Assembly: GCA_003996215.1 (NCBI GenBank)
Contig: QJPP01001840.1
Span: 85,290 to 149,289, forward strand
Length of the DNA: 64,000 nt
Source: Jaltomata sinuosa
Taxonomy: Eukaryota > Streptophyta > Magnoliopsida > Solanales > Solanaceae
Direction: 5' to 3'
Below the pieces are notes generated by a model that worked only from the letters and a program-made list of their open reading frames with translations, made no database searches and was not told the DNA's origin. Positions 35,604 to 47,600 of the stretch are shown in pieces. A program made the translations under genes and the position numbers. Position 1 is the first letter of the stretch, and every line of letters starts with the position of its first letter.

Positions 35604-37370
35604 TGTTTTATCCCAGGCTGACTTTATATGCTCGAACAAATAGATATCGTAGTGGGAAATTTCAACACAATACCGACAATATTTTTTTACGAACAATTAG
35701 AGAGAAGATGAGGAGTGTTAGGTCTTTAGGAGCACCTGGGATGAGCCAAACTCGTAAGTTCAAAGCCTCTCCCAATCTCTACCATTCCCTACCACTCGAC
35801 TCATCTTCCTTCCCAATCAATCAACCCGAAATAATGTTCAATCATCAACCCAATAGCAATACTTAACACAGCAAGATTATGACAGCCAACTAGCTACAAC
35901 AAGAACACAAAAATACAGTGAAAAGAGAGAGGATTTTACCTTTTTCCGGGCAGCAACTGGAACATCAAGTTTAGCTTTGAGGTTTATCGACTTTCTGATG
36001 ATCTAGGGATTTGAGGCTCCTTGGTTTTCCAACGACGAGAGGAAGGAAACACGAAATCTTCAAGAAATTTAACGGAAACAATAGTGTTTTTCTATGGATT
36101 CGATTTGATTTTATAGGTTTCCCCAAGAGCCGGAGAAAATGACTCTCCAAGGCCTTGCTACCCAAAAAACCATCCCTCCGTAGTGAAGAAGGAGGGGTTT
36201 ATATAGGGATTTTCTGGAGCTTCCAACGGGTGAAAAAATGGGGGGAAATTTTTGAGATTTTTGGATAAAACTTGAGGGATTTGAAAATTCAAAATCCAAT
36301 TTCACCAGATTAGGCCTCGTTTGTACCTTGGGGTACAAATTTGATCATGCACCGATGATCTTGAGGATCATCCGCCGCATTTTTAGGGATTGAGAACGTT
36401 GGGACGCCACTGGAGCTTCTGGCTTCTTCTAGAACCTGGACAACTCACCCTTTTCGTACAACAAACGAAGAGGAGGGGAAATAGACGGAGGAGTTGACAA
36501 TTTTTGGGAATTTTGGAGTCGTTTATAGCTGTTGAAGTGGAGTTTGGTTTGTCATTTGGTACTATTAACGGAGGAGTGCTGGTTGTTGTTGTTATCGTTG
36601 TTTATTGAAGATGAAGAGAGAGAAAGAGTATAAGGGGTCGTTTGGTTTTGTGTAAAATGGGAAGAGAGAAAGGGAAATAGAAGAGATAAGGGTGTTGGGT
36701 TTTTGGGCCGGGTATGGGGATAAAAGGTGGGCTAGGCGGATTTGTGGAGGAAACAGAGGTGCTGGGCGGATCTGAGCCCAAAACCCAGCTAGAACAAATT
36801 ATTATGAGGGTTGTTTAAGTTGGGTTAAGGATTTGGTCATTTGTTTTACAAATGTGGCCAATTCAAATTAAAGAACTAACCAAATTGGTTTAAATTACAG
36901 CCATACGATTAAAATTGTAGCCAAATTCGACCTAATCTAATTAATTTAAAGAAGTTAGGCCGTAATTGAAATTGTGACGAACTAAATACGATTAACCTAA
37001 TCGAGCTTTATTACTTAAAAAAACCAAAATAATTAATTCACCCTTATATTTAAACACGTATTTATAAAAATACCAATTTTTCACAATTAATTTCCGTTTG
37101 AATTATTTCGATCAAAATTGGCAGTTTTAAACATTTTTGAAATGATTTTGGAAAAATTCTTTGAATATCTACTACAATTCTCACAATAGTATACATCCAT
37201 ATATATTATGAATATACGTAGACATATGTTATTCATGAGAAATTATCGAATATTCTCCGGAATTAATTTTGATTTTTTTTTTAATTACAAAATTAATATT
37301 ATTTAATTGTTTGAAATCTAAAAGCTCGATAATTAATCAAATAGTGGAGGGTAAAAATTGACTGTCAACA
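35604..37370 (+). mobile_element. L1 3' LTR, internally deleted (1.77 kb)
   Basis: Only the first 11 bases (TGTTTTATCCC) of the LTR start are present. The sequence then jumps to AGGCTGACTTTATATGC, matching 17648 onward in the 5' LTR. About 2811 bases are missing relative to the 5' copy. It ends GTCAACA followed by the duplication CCTTG. TATA-like TTTATATAG lies at 36198-36206. Confidence 0.9.
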
Positions 37371-40016
37371 CCTTGATCATTCCAAAAGCTTGGAGGCTTG
37401 AATATTTTCAATTCTTGATCGTTTGTTGGCTTCTAATCTGGTAAATTTCCTCTTTAATTTTTGGTTTTCTTCTTTAATCCCCTCTTTGTTTCTTTTGATT
37501 CTTGGGCTATTTTGAGCCCTTGTGTTGATGCAATTCTGCTCAATTTTGGAGCATGTCCTCCCGGGAATATTGGAAACACTGTGGTATTTTTCATTTTTGG
37601 CTTCAAATTGCGAGGTCCACGGGCCTGCTTGTGATCTGAATTTTGACCCGTCTATACTTTTAGCAATATATGTATCGTTGGCTTCGTCTTCATGAGTAGT
37701 TTATTGTGTTGATAGTGTGTTCACGACTCAGGGCTTCTCGGAGCAGTTTGAGCTTGGACGATGTCGTTCCAGCAGCTAGTCATTGGACGACAGGTAGGTT
37801 ACCATCTTCCCTACCTTAGACTCCGCGTATATAAGCTATAACTGTATTAATTAACATCCTTGGGTTGGGTATTCTAGATTGGCACCCCATAACCTGTTCG
37901 TCTCTTCTGTCCGTATTATTTCTTGTGATGTTTGAAGTATTTGTTATAGTATTGTAATATTATCCTTGTGGCCCCGTGTGGCCTTTGTATAAACTTTTGC
38001 ACCATAGATGGTGGAATATTTGGGAATGTCCGTGAGTCTCGTACATAGAGATGTTATGTTAGGCTAGATATCTATGTTGTAGAGCTGTTTTTGCCTGTGC
38101 AGGGCTGATATGTTGTTTGTGAGCCGTTGGGCTATTGTTTGTTTGCGATCACATAATTCACGCAAAGGATTTTTCTACATTATTGTACTATTACTTTGGT
38201 TGCGGGCCTACTATTAATAGTTTTCTAAACTTTGCATGGCCCGAGGGCCCGTTTTCATTATAAATGATTATAAAAGGATTTGAAACTGACTTTATGGACC
38301 TTCTTGGAGTAAAAGAGGTAATATGATGGTTTTACCACTGGTTTTCTCACTGATACTAGACTCGACTGTGCCGTAGAGCTAGACATATTTTTACTAAGGA
38401 TTTATACCTGGATACACTCCGGGCACCCTTTATAGGGGTTTGAGATTAGTTTTATGGATTTAGACCCGGATACACTCTGGGCACCCTTATTGGGGTTTTT
38501 GAGACTTGATTCGGTGATTTAGACCCGGATACACTTCGGGCAGATATTTTAAGATTCCAATCACTGGTTTAGACCCAGATACATTCCAGGTAGTTATACT
38601 TTGAGATTTTGCATTCTATTTTAGTATGTGGTCAAGGACCTCCATGGACCTTGCCGATCCGGACTAGGGTCTACATGCTGAGTGTGTCAGAGGAGGGATA
38701 TACGGTATAGTTGAGGTATATGGGAAAGTCCTTCCATGGATCTTACCTACTGGGCCTTTAGGCCTCGAGGGTAGGTACATACAGGGTTACTATCACACTG
38801 GTTCCATCATATCATATCACATCATGCATATTGTATTCGGATCCACCCTTGTTTGCTATTTGATCAGTATACGCTCTGGTATGGGATGGAGGAGAGTTTG
38901 TTTTCACTTGATTGTGTTCCTCGGGTGTATGAGCACCTGTTGGGACTGTAGGTAGATTATATTACTTTTATCCTATTGTAGAGCTTGCTAAAGGCTTTCG
39001 ATTATTGGTGGATTAGTGAAGTTTATCTTGTAGAGGCATTGGTTTTGTGGCCTTCTTAGCACTCGTGAGTTAGTAGATTTTATTTTATCATGGTGCTGGT
39101 TAGTGGCTTTTCGGTTCCTTGTGGTGTAGATTATTCTATCTTAGGGTGGTATTTGTGAGGTTGTTTTCTGTCTATTCTTATCTTGAGAGTGTGTTTATCC
39201 TGATTTCGTTAGTTATATTGCTTTTAGCATGAGTATGTTTACTTGCTTTCCTTCCTTCTCTTTTTACTTGAGGTTACCAGTATACCACCATTCTTCTTAA
39301 ACTCTCTCTTTATATATATTGTTGATTGCAAGGATCCAGGTGCGTTCTTCTTTCCTTCACCTGTGTGATGTATTATATATATCTTCTGTGACTAGCATAG
39401 CATGCTTGTATTCTCTTGGTCTTCTATCTGTGCTAGTTTTCATGTGCTTTCTCTGTTATTTCTGTGACTACTTTCTTGATTATCTGCTATTTACTGCTTT
39501 TATATCTTATAAGCGCTCAGTCGGCCTATGATGCCTACTGGGTACCCATTGCTTTGCAATTGGTGCTCATACTACACTTCTTCATCTTTTTGGTGCATAT
39601 TCTAGTGTGAGCTTTTGATATTGACCGCATGGAGACTCGTGCAGCTTTTGAATATTCGAGACTAGGGTGAGTTCCTAACGATCGGGGTTTGACTGTATCT
39701 CATCTTTTGGCACTGCTACTCTTTGTTTATCGGAGACAGTCGTATATTCTATTTTGTTATCTCTAGCACTTGTATTCTATTAGAGGCTCATGTACTATCG
39801 ATACCATGTCTTTGGGTTGGTTTAGTTTCTTTATGTATCTATTCAGGTTGTTTGCTTCCGCGTTATTTTATTTTATTTCTACTTCCGCTTATTTCTGCTT
39901 ATTGTGCGTGCCTCCTTAGGTGGTAACCCATTACTAACTATTCCAGGCTACGGAGATTGGTTCACCTACTGGGGGGTTGTAGGTGGCATCATGACCTGAG
40001 AAATCGGATTGTGACA
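37371..40016 (+). mobile_element. T2 3' LTR, second part
   Basis: Resumes with CCTTGATCATTCC, colinear with 6921-9579, and ends GTGACA. It contains the conserved block at 39519-39538 (AGTCGGCCTATGATGCCTAC). An extra passage of the ACCCGGATACACTCCGGGCA-type repeat (38400-38600) has more copies than in the 5' LTR. Confidence 0.9.
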
Positions 40017-40309
40017 AAAAACAATAACACTAAGACAATAACTATAAAATGCAAAAAATAATAGGTATATATTTAAAATCTAAAGCCACTATTATAAAAC
40101 TAGGGATAAAAATATAATTTTAATATAATCTTATTGGGTTATCGGTTTAACCAATAACTAAAACCTCAAAATCATAAACCGAACCAATTACCCAATAAAA
40201 TTATTGACAAAATCATTAAAAAAACTGTTAACCCAATAACCCGATACTGATAAACCAATAATATTTTTCGGTTTAGTTTATTGATTAAACCAATTTTTGC
40301 ACACCCTTA
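40017..40309. mobile_element. Non-autonomous hAT-like transposon, right half
   Basis: Contains GGGTTATCGGTTTAACC and ends GCACACCCTTA, mirror of the left end at 5496. It is followed by the 8-bp duplication GATAAAAT (40310-40317). Confidence 0.55.
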
Positions 40310-40317
40310 GATAAAAT

Positions 40318-40866
40318 TGCTAAGGGATCGGATACCATGCTGGTGTGGTACATGGACGCCTAGAGTCCCCTGCAGGTTATGGCTTATGGGCAGAAATAAG
40401 ATCCATAACATGTGTGTACACTCTTTCATTTTGCATTGCATCGTTATATTGTCTTTTATAGTGAGCTGGTTGTGAACTGAGATGAGACTAGAGATACGGG
40501 TGATATAAATGGAAGTTAGAGATATAGATTCCATGTGAGATGAAAAATGAAAGTGACTATTTTTTATCCTTTGTGGTGATATTTCAGTGACTTATATGCA
40601 CTTGAGATTATTGTTGTTGGTTTGACTTGAGATGACTATCTTTTGATTGAATTACGTGCTAAGTGTTGAAGTTCCTTTTACTTGTTATTTGGTTTGGCTA
40701 TATACTTGTTCTAACCTGAGTCGGCCTATGATATCTACCAATACATAGCGTTTTAAACTAATACTACCCTGTATTCTTATTTTGTTGAGTGCAGATCGTG
40801 TTTCAAAGATTGAGATGCGACCTCGACTAGACTGAGCAGTTGACTACAGATCCAAGGGTTAGCACG
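40318..40866 (+). mobile_element. Tekay-type LTR fragment, right flank of the nest
   Basis: Contains the conserved block AGTCGGCCTATGATATCTAC (40719-40738) and a GAGATGCGACCTCGACTAG stretch typical of the end of such LTRs. It breaks off at 40866 against an LTR of opposite orientation. Confidence 0.55.
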
Positions 40867-41454
40867 TGTCACGACCCAGACCATCATGAGTGGCACCCAC
40901 CCAACCCCTGGATGAGTGAACCAATAGAATTCAACCCTTTGCCTAGACTAACAGCCTAAAACCAGCAACAGAAGTAAACTAGCAATTAAATAATGCAAAA
41001 ACTAAAGCTTTAATATATATATCCTGTGGAAAATCCCTCCTAGGAACTGAAAGTCGTTGTACCAAACATCACTACCAATATCTAGAATTCGGAGATGTAA
41101 CCCCAAAAGAAAATATGGAATTAGTTTCAAGTCTGAAACAAGTGGACTGCAACTCTAAAGATAAGCCCAAGGTAGCTTGATCAAACAGCTCACCCTTGAA
41201 GTCAGAAATCATCGGTGCTAAAGATGAGGTCGCGTCTCAGTCACTGGAAGATTTTCTGTACTCACCAAAAGAAAAGCAAGTGCAGTATCAGTACACCACC
41301 ACTGTGTACTGGTAGGATCATCAGCCAGTTTTCAGATAAATAGTGTATAAAAAGTAAGACAATATCAAGTAATAGGTAAGGAAAACATACAACAATATCA
41401 ACAGACAAACCTAGACTACCAGTCTCAACTTAGCTTGTTCTCGCATGAATCCAC
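40867..41454 (-). mobile_element. Tekay-type LTR 3' end in reverse orientation, truncated
   Basis: On the minus strand it ends CATGATGGTCTGGGTCGTGACA-like, the terminus seen in the T1-T3 LTRs. It contains a counterpart of GAGACGCGACCTCATC (about 41222-41245) and a weaker form of the conserved block (near 41312-41326). It is cut at 41454 by K1. Confidence 0.65.
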
Positions 41455-42098
41455 TGATACTAGATTGGAAAGCATGGATGGTACTATCTTGGATGGCACT
41501 TATCCTTCAAGGCCTTTCACACGTAGTCAAGCTAAAAAGCTCCAAGACCTACAAGCAATGTTCATGAAAAGGGAAGCATTGGAGAAGCTTGAAGAATCTC
41601 AAAGGAAAGCATACAATGTGTGGGTGGTCCATTAAAGTGAGGTGGAAGGAGGAATTCAAGAATTCCTAAAAGAAGACAACCAAACAAGGCCCTTACTTCA
41701 TTAAGGGCAAAACTATAATAGCTAGTGTCTTATTATTCCCTAGTATAAGTAGTAGCTTTTCTTCATTTTGAAGACTAGTTTTTGCATATTGAAGATTGAT
41801 ACTCTAAGCTTGTAGTTGCTAGTGTAAGGCTTAGTGTAATTCCCTTAAGGAATTAGTGAGTGATTAGGGTGACTCTCTTGATTGTTAGTTTAACTTCTTT
41901 ACTTAATTAATCGAAGGTCTCCCACTTGTGGATTTCATTTAGGTTTCCTTGATTAGTTGAGTTGAATTAGTATCTAGTTGTTGGAATCAATTGGGAGGTG
42001 AGGGTTTTAGCCCCTTGTTGCCCATAATTTCAATTCCTAATTATTAATTCTCATATCTTTTCCTTCGTTTCTTCTTGTTTGTTGTATTCCCGTTATCA
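41455..42098 (+). mobile_element. K1 5' LTR
   Basis: TGATACTAG ... CGTTATCA. It includes a TATA-like TATAAGTA at 41744-41751 and the shared blocks GACAACCAAACAAGGCCCTT (41675-41694) and GAGTGATTAGGGTG (41858-41871). The first 180 bases are an open frame equal to the end of pol in the 3' LTR. Confidence 0.95.
41744..41751 (+). promoter_or_regulatory. TATA-like box, K1 5' LTR
   Basis: TATAAGTA, kept at 48551-48558 (3' LTR) and 56635-56642 (K2). It lies just after the end of the LTR-encoded pol tail. Confidence 0.55.
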
Positions 42099-42100
42099 TT

Positions 42101-42112
42101 TGGTATCAGAGC
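42101..42112 (+). promoter_or_regulatory. K1 primer-binding site (tRNA-iMet type)
   Basis: TGGTATCAGAGC two bases after the LTR; exact match to the usual plant initiator-tRNA site. Confidence 0.95.
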
Positions 42113-43232
42113 TTGGTTTAGGTTTGTTTCCACAAATCTAAGTCTTGGGAATTTGATATCTTCAAAATCCAAAAAAAAAAAAAAACTGATTTTTTTTGTT
42201 TTGATTTGTTGTTTTTGATACTAGATCTTCATTCCCTAGTATTTTTTGAGTCTAGATTTCAAATTTCGTGCGATTTGGAGTTGTAGAAGTGAAGTTGCCA
42301 TTAAAGGGTTTTGAGCTTTTGAAGCTTTACAAACTTTGAAAGTGGGTCTATTGATTGAGGAGGAATTGGAGCTTAAAAACCATTGGGGTTTGTTCCTTAC
42401 GTTAAGGGGAAGCTAATCCTAAAATTTGAGCCAATTCCGAGCTAATTTGAAGGTGTTGGTGTTTAGTGTGTGTTCTTGGTGTTCTAGGTGCTTTTCATAT
42501 TCATCAAGAACATCTTGAAGTAGAAGAAGCCAAAAGGTACGTTTGATCCAACTTTTTCAAGTCAAAGTGGTCAAAAATGTTTGTTGGGTCCACAAGTGGA
42601 ATTTAAAAAAAAAAAAAAAAAAAATATCCACGCCCAGTCTCACCCAGGCGCGTGAGACCAACTTCAGAGGGCTTTTTCTGCAGGTTTTCATACTTAGTTT
42701 TTTTTAGGGGTCTCAAATTTTGGGACCCCAAAATTTTTCTAAGTGTTGGAACTTTTAAGACCCCAATTTTTTTTCTAAGTGTTGGAACTTCAAACTTCTT
42801 CTTCTACACTCATTTTTCTTAGATATCTCAACTATTTAACAACTAATTAACATCTTTAATTACTTGTTAACTAGTTTTTAAACATCAAATCATCTCTTTG
42901 ATTCTCCAAATTAAGCAACAACAAGTAGTTTCTCCTACTTTTGTTACTTCATTCTTGAGTCCGAATTCTTTCGTGCTTCTTCCTTCTTCTTTTCTTGTCT
43001 TGTTTTCGTTGATTAATTCCTTGATTCAAGTCCGTTAGAGTCTTTCAAGTCGTCCTTTTTCACGAGTCACAAGAATCCACTCCTCCACAAAGGATATGTG
43101 ACCTTGAGTTGATTGAGCGGAGCTAGTTCAGTACCAATTTTGAGATGACGCCACAGGAGGTGAGTTGAGAGTTACATACGAGGGACGTGAGACTTTTACT
43201 ACTAACCTTGCTTGTTGAGTTTTGTGGGTGCC
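42113..43232 (+). other. K1 leader, non-coding
   Basis: About 1.1 kb between the primer site and gag. It holds A-runs at 42171-42185 and about 42606-42625, and pyrimidine-rich stretches. It lacks the roughly 120-base GC-rich passage present in K2 (57530-57660). A packaging signal is expected in such leaders but none can be pointed to. Confidence 0.6.
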
Positions 43233-44698
43233 ATGTCCCACCACGGTGCAAGTCCAGTTGGGGAGAGCTCGGAGAACCTCATGGAGGTTCTTGCACACCT
43301 CTCCAAACAAATGGCGGAAATGAATGGGAAGTTAGGAGGTATGGAGGAAAGGTTGGTACGGGTGGAAAATGAGAATAGAGGGACGACACTCCAAGTCGAA
43401 AATGAGAAGGCAAGATGAGCATCGGTGCAATCTACCACCATTACTCCGGGGCATGCTCACCAACTATGTTACCCTCCACAAAATCGAACCCGAACCTTCC
43501 AACAACCCACCTTCCAAACAAACAACCCTCCAAACTACCCAAGGCAACCAACACCACATCCACATCCACATCCACAACCCTATCGCCCTCCACAAGAGAA
43601 CCGTCCTTTTGTGGCAAACCAAGTTTTATACCAAACTCCACTCCGAAATCCATCAAATGCATCCTTACATGATTCCTACATATCACCTCCACGAAACACC
43701 ACACAAACACCCTATCCAAACCACCAATTTCAAAATCCTCTCTATGACGACATGAATGAAGTTCACAATAATGATGAGTTTTGGGAGCATGGGGGTAGAG
43801 ATGACTATGAAGGGCCAAGGGAAGGGGTCCAGCCTCGGGACTTAGGGTGGGACCAAGGAATAGGAGGTCAACGCTATGGGAATAGAGGAGATAGGATGGG
43901 GAATAGAGGAGCTAGGTATGGAGAACGGAATGATCAAGATAGGGGATTGAACACGATCAAGGTTACACTTCCAAAGTTCAAGGGAAGTAGTGACCCGGAT
44001 GAATTTCTTGAATGGAAACTACAAAGTGAACGGATTTTCCTTACTAATAACATCTCGGAATCATTGAAGGCGAAGTATGCCCTCACTCAATTCGAGGGAT
44101 ATGCTTCCACATGGTGGGAATCCAAGAGGAGGGAACGAGAGAGTCGTCATCTCTATGAGTTGCCCACTTGGCAAGAGTTGGTTGGTCTAATGGAGTATAG
44201 GTATTTGACTCCGGATTACTACCAAGAAGCTCTCAAGAAGGTGTACATGCTTAGGCAAGGTACCAAGAGTGTTGAAGAATACTATGATGAATTTGAGAAC
44301 TTGAGAATGAAGTCCAAGCTTGAGGAGCATATGCAATATACGGTGATACGATTCATGGCGAACTTGAGGCCCGATATCTTGAAGCCTTTGAGACTTAAAC
44401 ACTATGAGAATCTTGAAGCGGCTTTCCATGATGCCTCTAAGGTTGAAATGGATTTGAAAGATGAGAAGACATACAAGGCCAAGAATTTTTCACCTTCCTC
44501 ATGGAGTAAAAACAATGATAAGTGGAAGACCCCAACTCCTCGAGAATCATCTAAAGGTAGTGGTCAAGACACTCATGTCAAGGTTGATTACAAAGCCAAA
44601 GGGAATGACAAGCAGAAAGGAGGTAACTTTGAAAAACCCAACTTTCCTCGACCCTCTACCATCCAATGCTTTCGATATCAAGGGAGGGGACATATTGC
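43233..44698 (+). pseudogene. K1 gag part of gag-pol
   Basis: The start ATG gives MSHHGASPVGESSENLMEVL, followed by a coiled-coil-like segment (LSKQMAEMNGKLGGMEERL), a Pro/Gln/Asn-rich linker, and the Gag core from about 43945 (TIKVTLPKFKGSSDPDEFLE, ALTQFEGYASTWWESKRR, YRYLTPDYYQEALKKV, GTKSVEEYYDEFENLR). A zinc knuckle near 44665 reads CFRYQGRGH, with the second cysteine as Tyr. Lesions: TGA at 43416-43418 where K2 has CGA, and a 4-base deletion inside the zinc knuckle near 44699 compared with K2, after which pol continues in the next frame. The product would be the particle protein. Gag and pol were one continuous frame before the deletion. Confidence 0.9.
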
Positions 44699-47600
44699 TA
44701 GTGTCCTAATAGAAGGACAATTGTTGCTTTTCTTGATGGGTATAAAACCGATGAGGAAGATGAGCATAATGAAAGAAGTGAGGGAGAGGGGGATAAAGGT
44801 GAAGGGGAGAGAGTTGCTTCGGGGGATGAGGAAGAAAGGTTGGATGAGAGGGTAAATTTTGCTTGCTTCATGGAAAGGGGGCAACCCCTACTTGATGATA
44901 ATGAAGAGTTGAAGGTAAATACCAACCTTTCATGTGTTGTGAGGAGAATTATGGGAGCCCTTGCCAAAGAAGAACTTGACCAAAGGGAGAATCTGTTTCA
45001 TGCTAGGTGCAAGATCCAAGATAAGGTGTGTTCTTTGATTATTGATAGTGGGAGTTGCACTAATGTGGTGAGTAGTTCTTTGGTGGAGCGTATGCAAATT
45101 CCAACAAGAAGGCATTCCAACCCATACAAGCTACAATGGCTCAATGAGAGTGGAGAGATGAAGGTCCTCAAACAAGCAAGTATTCGATTTAGTGTGGGCA
45201 AGTACAATGAGGAGTTGATTTGTGATGTGGTACCCATGTTGGCTTGTCATGTATTATTGGGGAGGCCTTGGCAATGTGATAGAGATGTTGTGCACTATGG
45301 AAGGACCAACAAGTATGCTTTTGTGATTGACGGTAAGAAATATGTACTTGCACCTCTCACCCCATACCAAGTGAGTGAGGACTATCGGGCTATGAAGGAG
45401 CTTCGGGAGAGAATAAGGGTGGAAGAAGCGAAGAGTGAAGGTGAAAGTTCCACCATTGTTCCAAAGGAGGGAAGTGACTTGGCTAAAAATAAGAAGAACA
45501 TGTGTATGATAGCCAAGCCAAACAATTGTCTAAAAGGTGTGGATGAGGAACGCTTTTTAGTGTGCCTTGTCAACACCAATCTTTTATTGCATGCTAACCA
45601 GGATACTAGCATTTTGCCTAGTATTGTTTCTTCTCTTTTACAGGACTATGATGAACTATTTCCGGATGAGATGCCCGCGGGACTACCACCCTTGAGGGGA
45701 ATTGAGCACCAAATTGACTTTGTGCCGGGGTCACAAATTCCCAACCGACCAGCCTATAGGTGTAATCCGGAAGAGACCAAGGAACTACAAAGGCAAGTGG
45801 AAGAACTCCTTGAAAAGGGATTGATCAAAGAAAGCCTAAGCCCGTGTGCCATACCGGTTATCCTTGTTCCCAAAAAGGATGGTACTTGGAGAATGTGCAT
45901 TGATTGTAGAGCCGTGAACAAGATTACAATCAAGTATAGGCATCCAATTCCAAGACTTGATGACATGTTGGATGAGCTTTGTGGATCAAGTGTGTTCTCA
46001 AAGGTTGATCTTAGGAGTGGGTACCATCAAATTCGAATGAAACCGGGTGATGAATGGAAGACGGCTTTCAAAACAAAATTTGGGTTGTATGAATGGCTTG
46101 TGATGCCGTTTGGTTTGACTAATGCTCCAAGCACTTTCATGAGGTTGATGAATCATGTCCTAAAACCCTTCATCAACAAGTTTGTGGTTGTGTACTTTGA
46201 TGACATACTTGTGTATAGCAAGACAATCGAAGAGCATGTAGGCCATTTGAAACAAGTGTTTGATGTTTTGCTACGAGAAAGGTTATTCGCGAATCTCAAG
46301 AAGTGTTCTTTTTGTGTTGAAAAGGTAGTGTTCTTGGGCTTTGTGGTTAGTGCAAGTGGTATAGAGGTTGATGAAGAAAAGGTGGAGTCAATCAAGACTT
46401 GGCCGACCCCATCCAACGCAACTGAGGTAAGAAGTTTTCATGGGTTGGCGAGCTTTTACCGGCGTTTTGTGAAGGGTTTTAGTTCAATTGCTTCCCCATT
46501 AACCGAATTGATCAAGAAAGATGTACCTTTTGTGTGGGGGGAAGAACAAGAGAAGTCCTTTTAAGTATTGAAGTCCATATTGCGTTCCTCCCCATTACTC
46601 CAACTACCTAATTTTGAAAAAGCATTTGAGATAGAGTGTGATGCTTCGGGTGTTGGGATAGGTGGTGTCTTGATGCAAGAGGGAAAACCATTGGCTTACT
46701 TTAGTGAAAAACTAAAGGGAGCTAATCTTCGGTACTCAACTTATGATAAGGAATTATATGCACTTGTGAGGGTATTGGCTCATTGGCAACACTACTTGTG
46801 GCACAAAGAGTTCGTGATAAGGACCGATCATGAGTCCTTGAAACATCTTAAGGGGCAATCCAAGTTGAACAAGCGACATGCCAAATGGGTTGAATTCATT
46901 GAGACCTTTCCATATGTGATCAACTACAAGCAAGGCAAAGAGAATGTAGTAGCGGATGCTCTATCAAGGAGGTTTGTATTGGTCAACACCTTGGCTTCTA
47001 AAATGATGGGATTTGAAAGCTTGAAGGGATTCTATTCTATGGATCCCGATTTCAAAGAAATTTTTGATTGTCTTAGTCAAGGGAAGCGGGTTGATAGGTT
47101 CCAATTGGTTGATGGATTCTTGTTCAAGAATGGGCGAGTTTGTGTGCCCATGAGTTCATGGAGAGAGTTGTTTGTCAAGGAAGCTCATAGTGGTGGTTTG
47201 ATGGGGCACTTTGGAGTACCCAAGACACTTGACATCCTTATGGAACAATTTTATTGGCCAAAGATGAAGCATGATGTGGAGCGGATTTGTGGACAATGTC
47301 TCGAATGCAAGCAAGCCAAATCCACGACTCGGCCTCAAGGTAAGTATACCCCTCTTCCTACTCCTAGTGGTCCATGGATGGACATTTCTATGGATTTTGT
47401 GTTGGGACTTCCTAGGACTAAAAGAGGACATGATAGCATATTTGTGGTAGTGGATAGGTTCTCTAAAATGACTCATTTCATTCCATGCCATAAATGTGAT
47501 GATGCATCCCATGTAGCATCCTTGTTTGTCATTAATGTGCTTAAATTGCATGGAGTCCCTCAAACCATTGTTAGTGATAGGGATTCCAAATTTCTTAGTC

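Larger units (their letters stand above)
14826..37370. mobile_element. L1: very large-LTR, apparently non-coding retroelement inserted in T2 LTR
   Basis: The element begins TGTTTTATCCC at 14826 and ends GTCAACA at 37370. It is flanked by CCTTG at 14821-14825 and 37371-37375, an exact 5-bp duplication, and the T2 LTR sequence is continuous across it. Parts: 5' LTR 14826-19405, interior 19406-35603 (containing T3), 3' LTR 35604-37370. Without T3 it is about 11.9 kb. No gag or pol motif was found in any frame, so it is a LARD-type element. Long AT-rich LTRs with GTCGCCACTT-like sequence recall Tat/Ogre elements, but I see no clear primer site or polypurine tract, so the lineage is open. Orientation is given as unstranded; the TATA box suggests plus. 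Confidence 0.85.
5941..40016 (+). mobile_element. T2: Tekay/Del-like Ty3-gypsy element, host of the nested insertions
   Basis: The full span is bounded by AAAAA on both sides (5936-5940 and 40017-40021), taken as the 5-bp target duplication. Parts: 5' LTR 5941-9579, primer site 9583-9594, decayed gag-pol 9788-13797, and a 3' LTR split in two (13798-14825 and 37371-40016) by L1. Without L1, T2 is about 11.5 kb. The first 235 bases of the two LTRs differ at roughly 16% of positions by eye, so it is the oldest LTR element of the nest, as the nesting requires. Poly-A flanks make the duplication less informative than that of L1. Confidence 0.85.

Noticed and set aside
43441..43818. Minus-strand 125-codon frame opposite K1 gag, also at 58503-58874
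   Set aside because: It is the antisense shadow of the Pro/Gln/Asn-rich Gag linker; the sense frame has family motifs.
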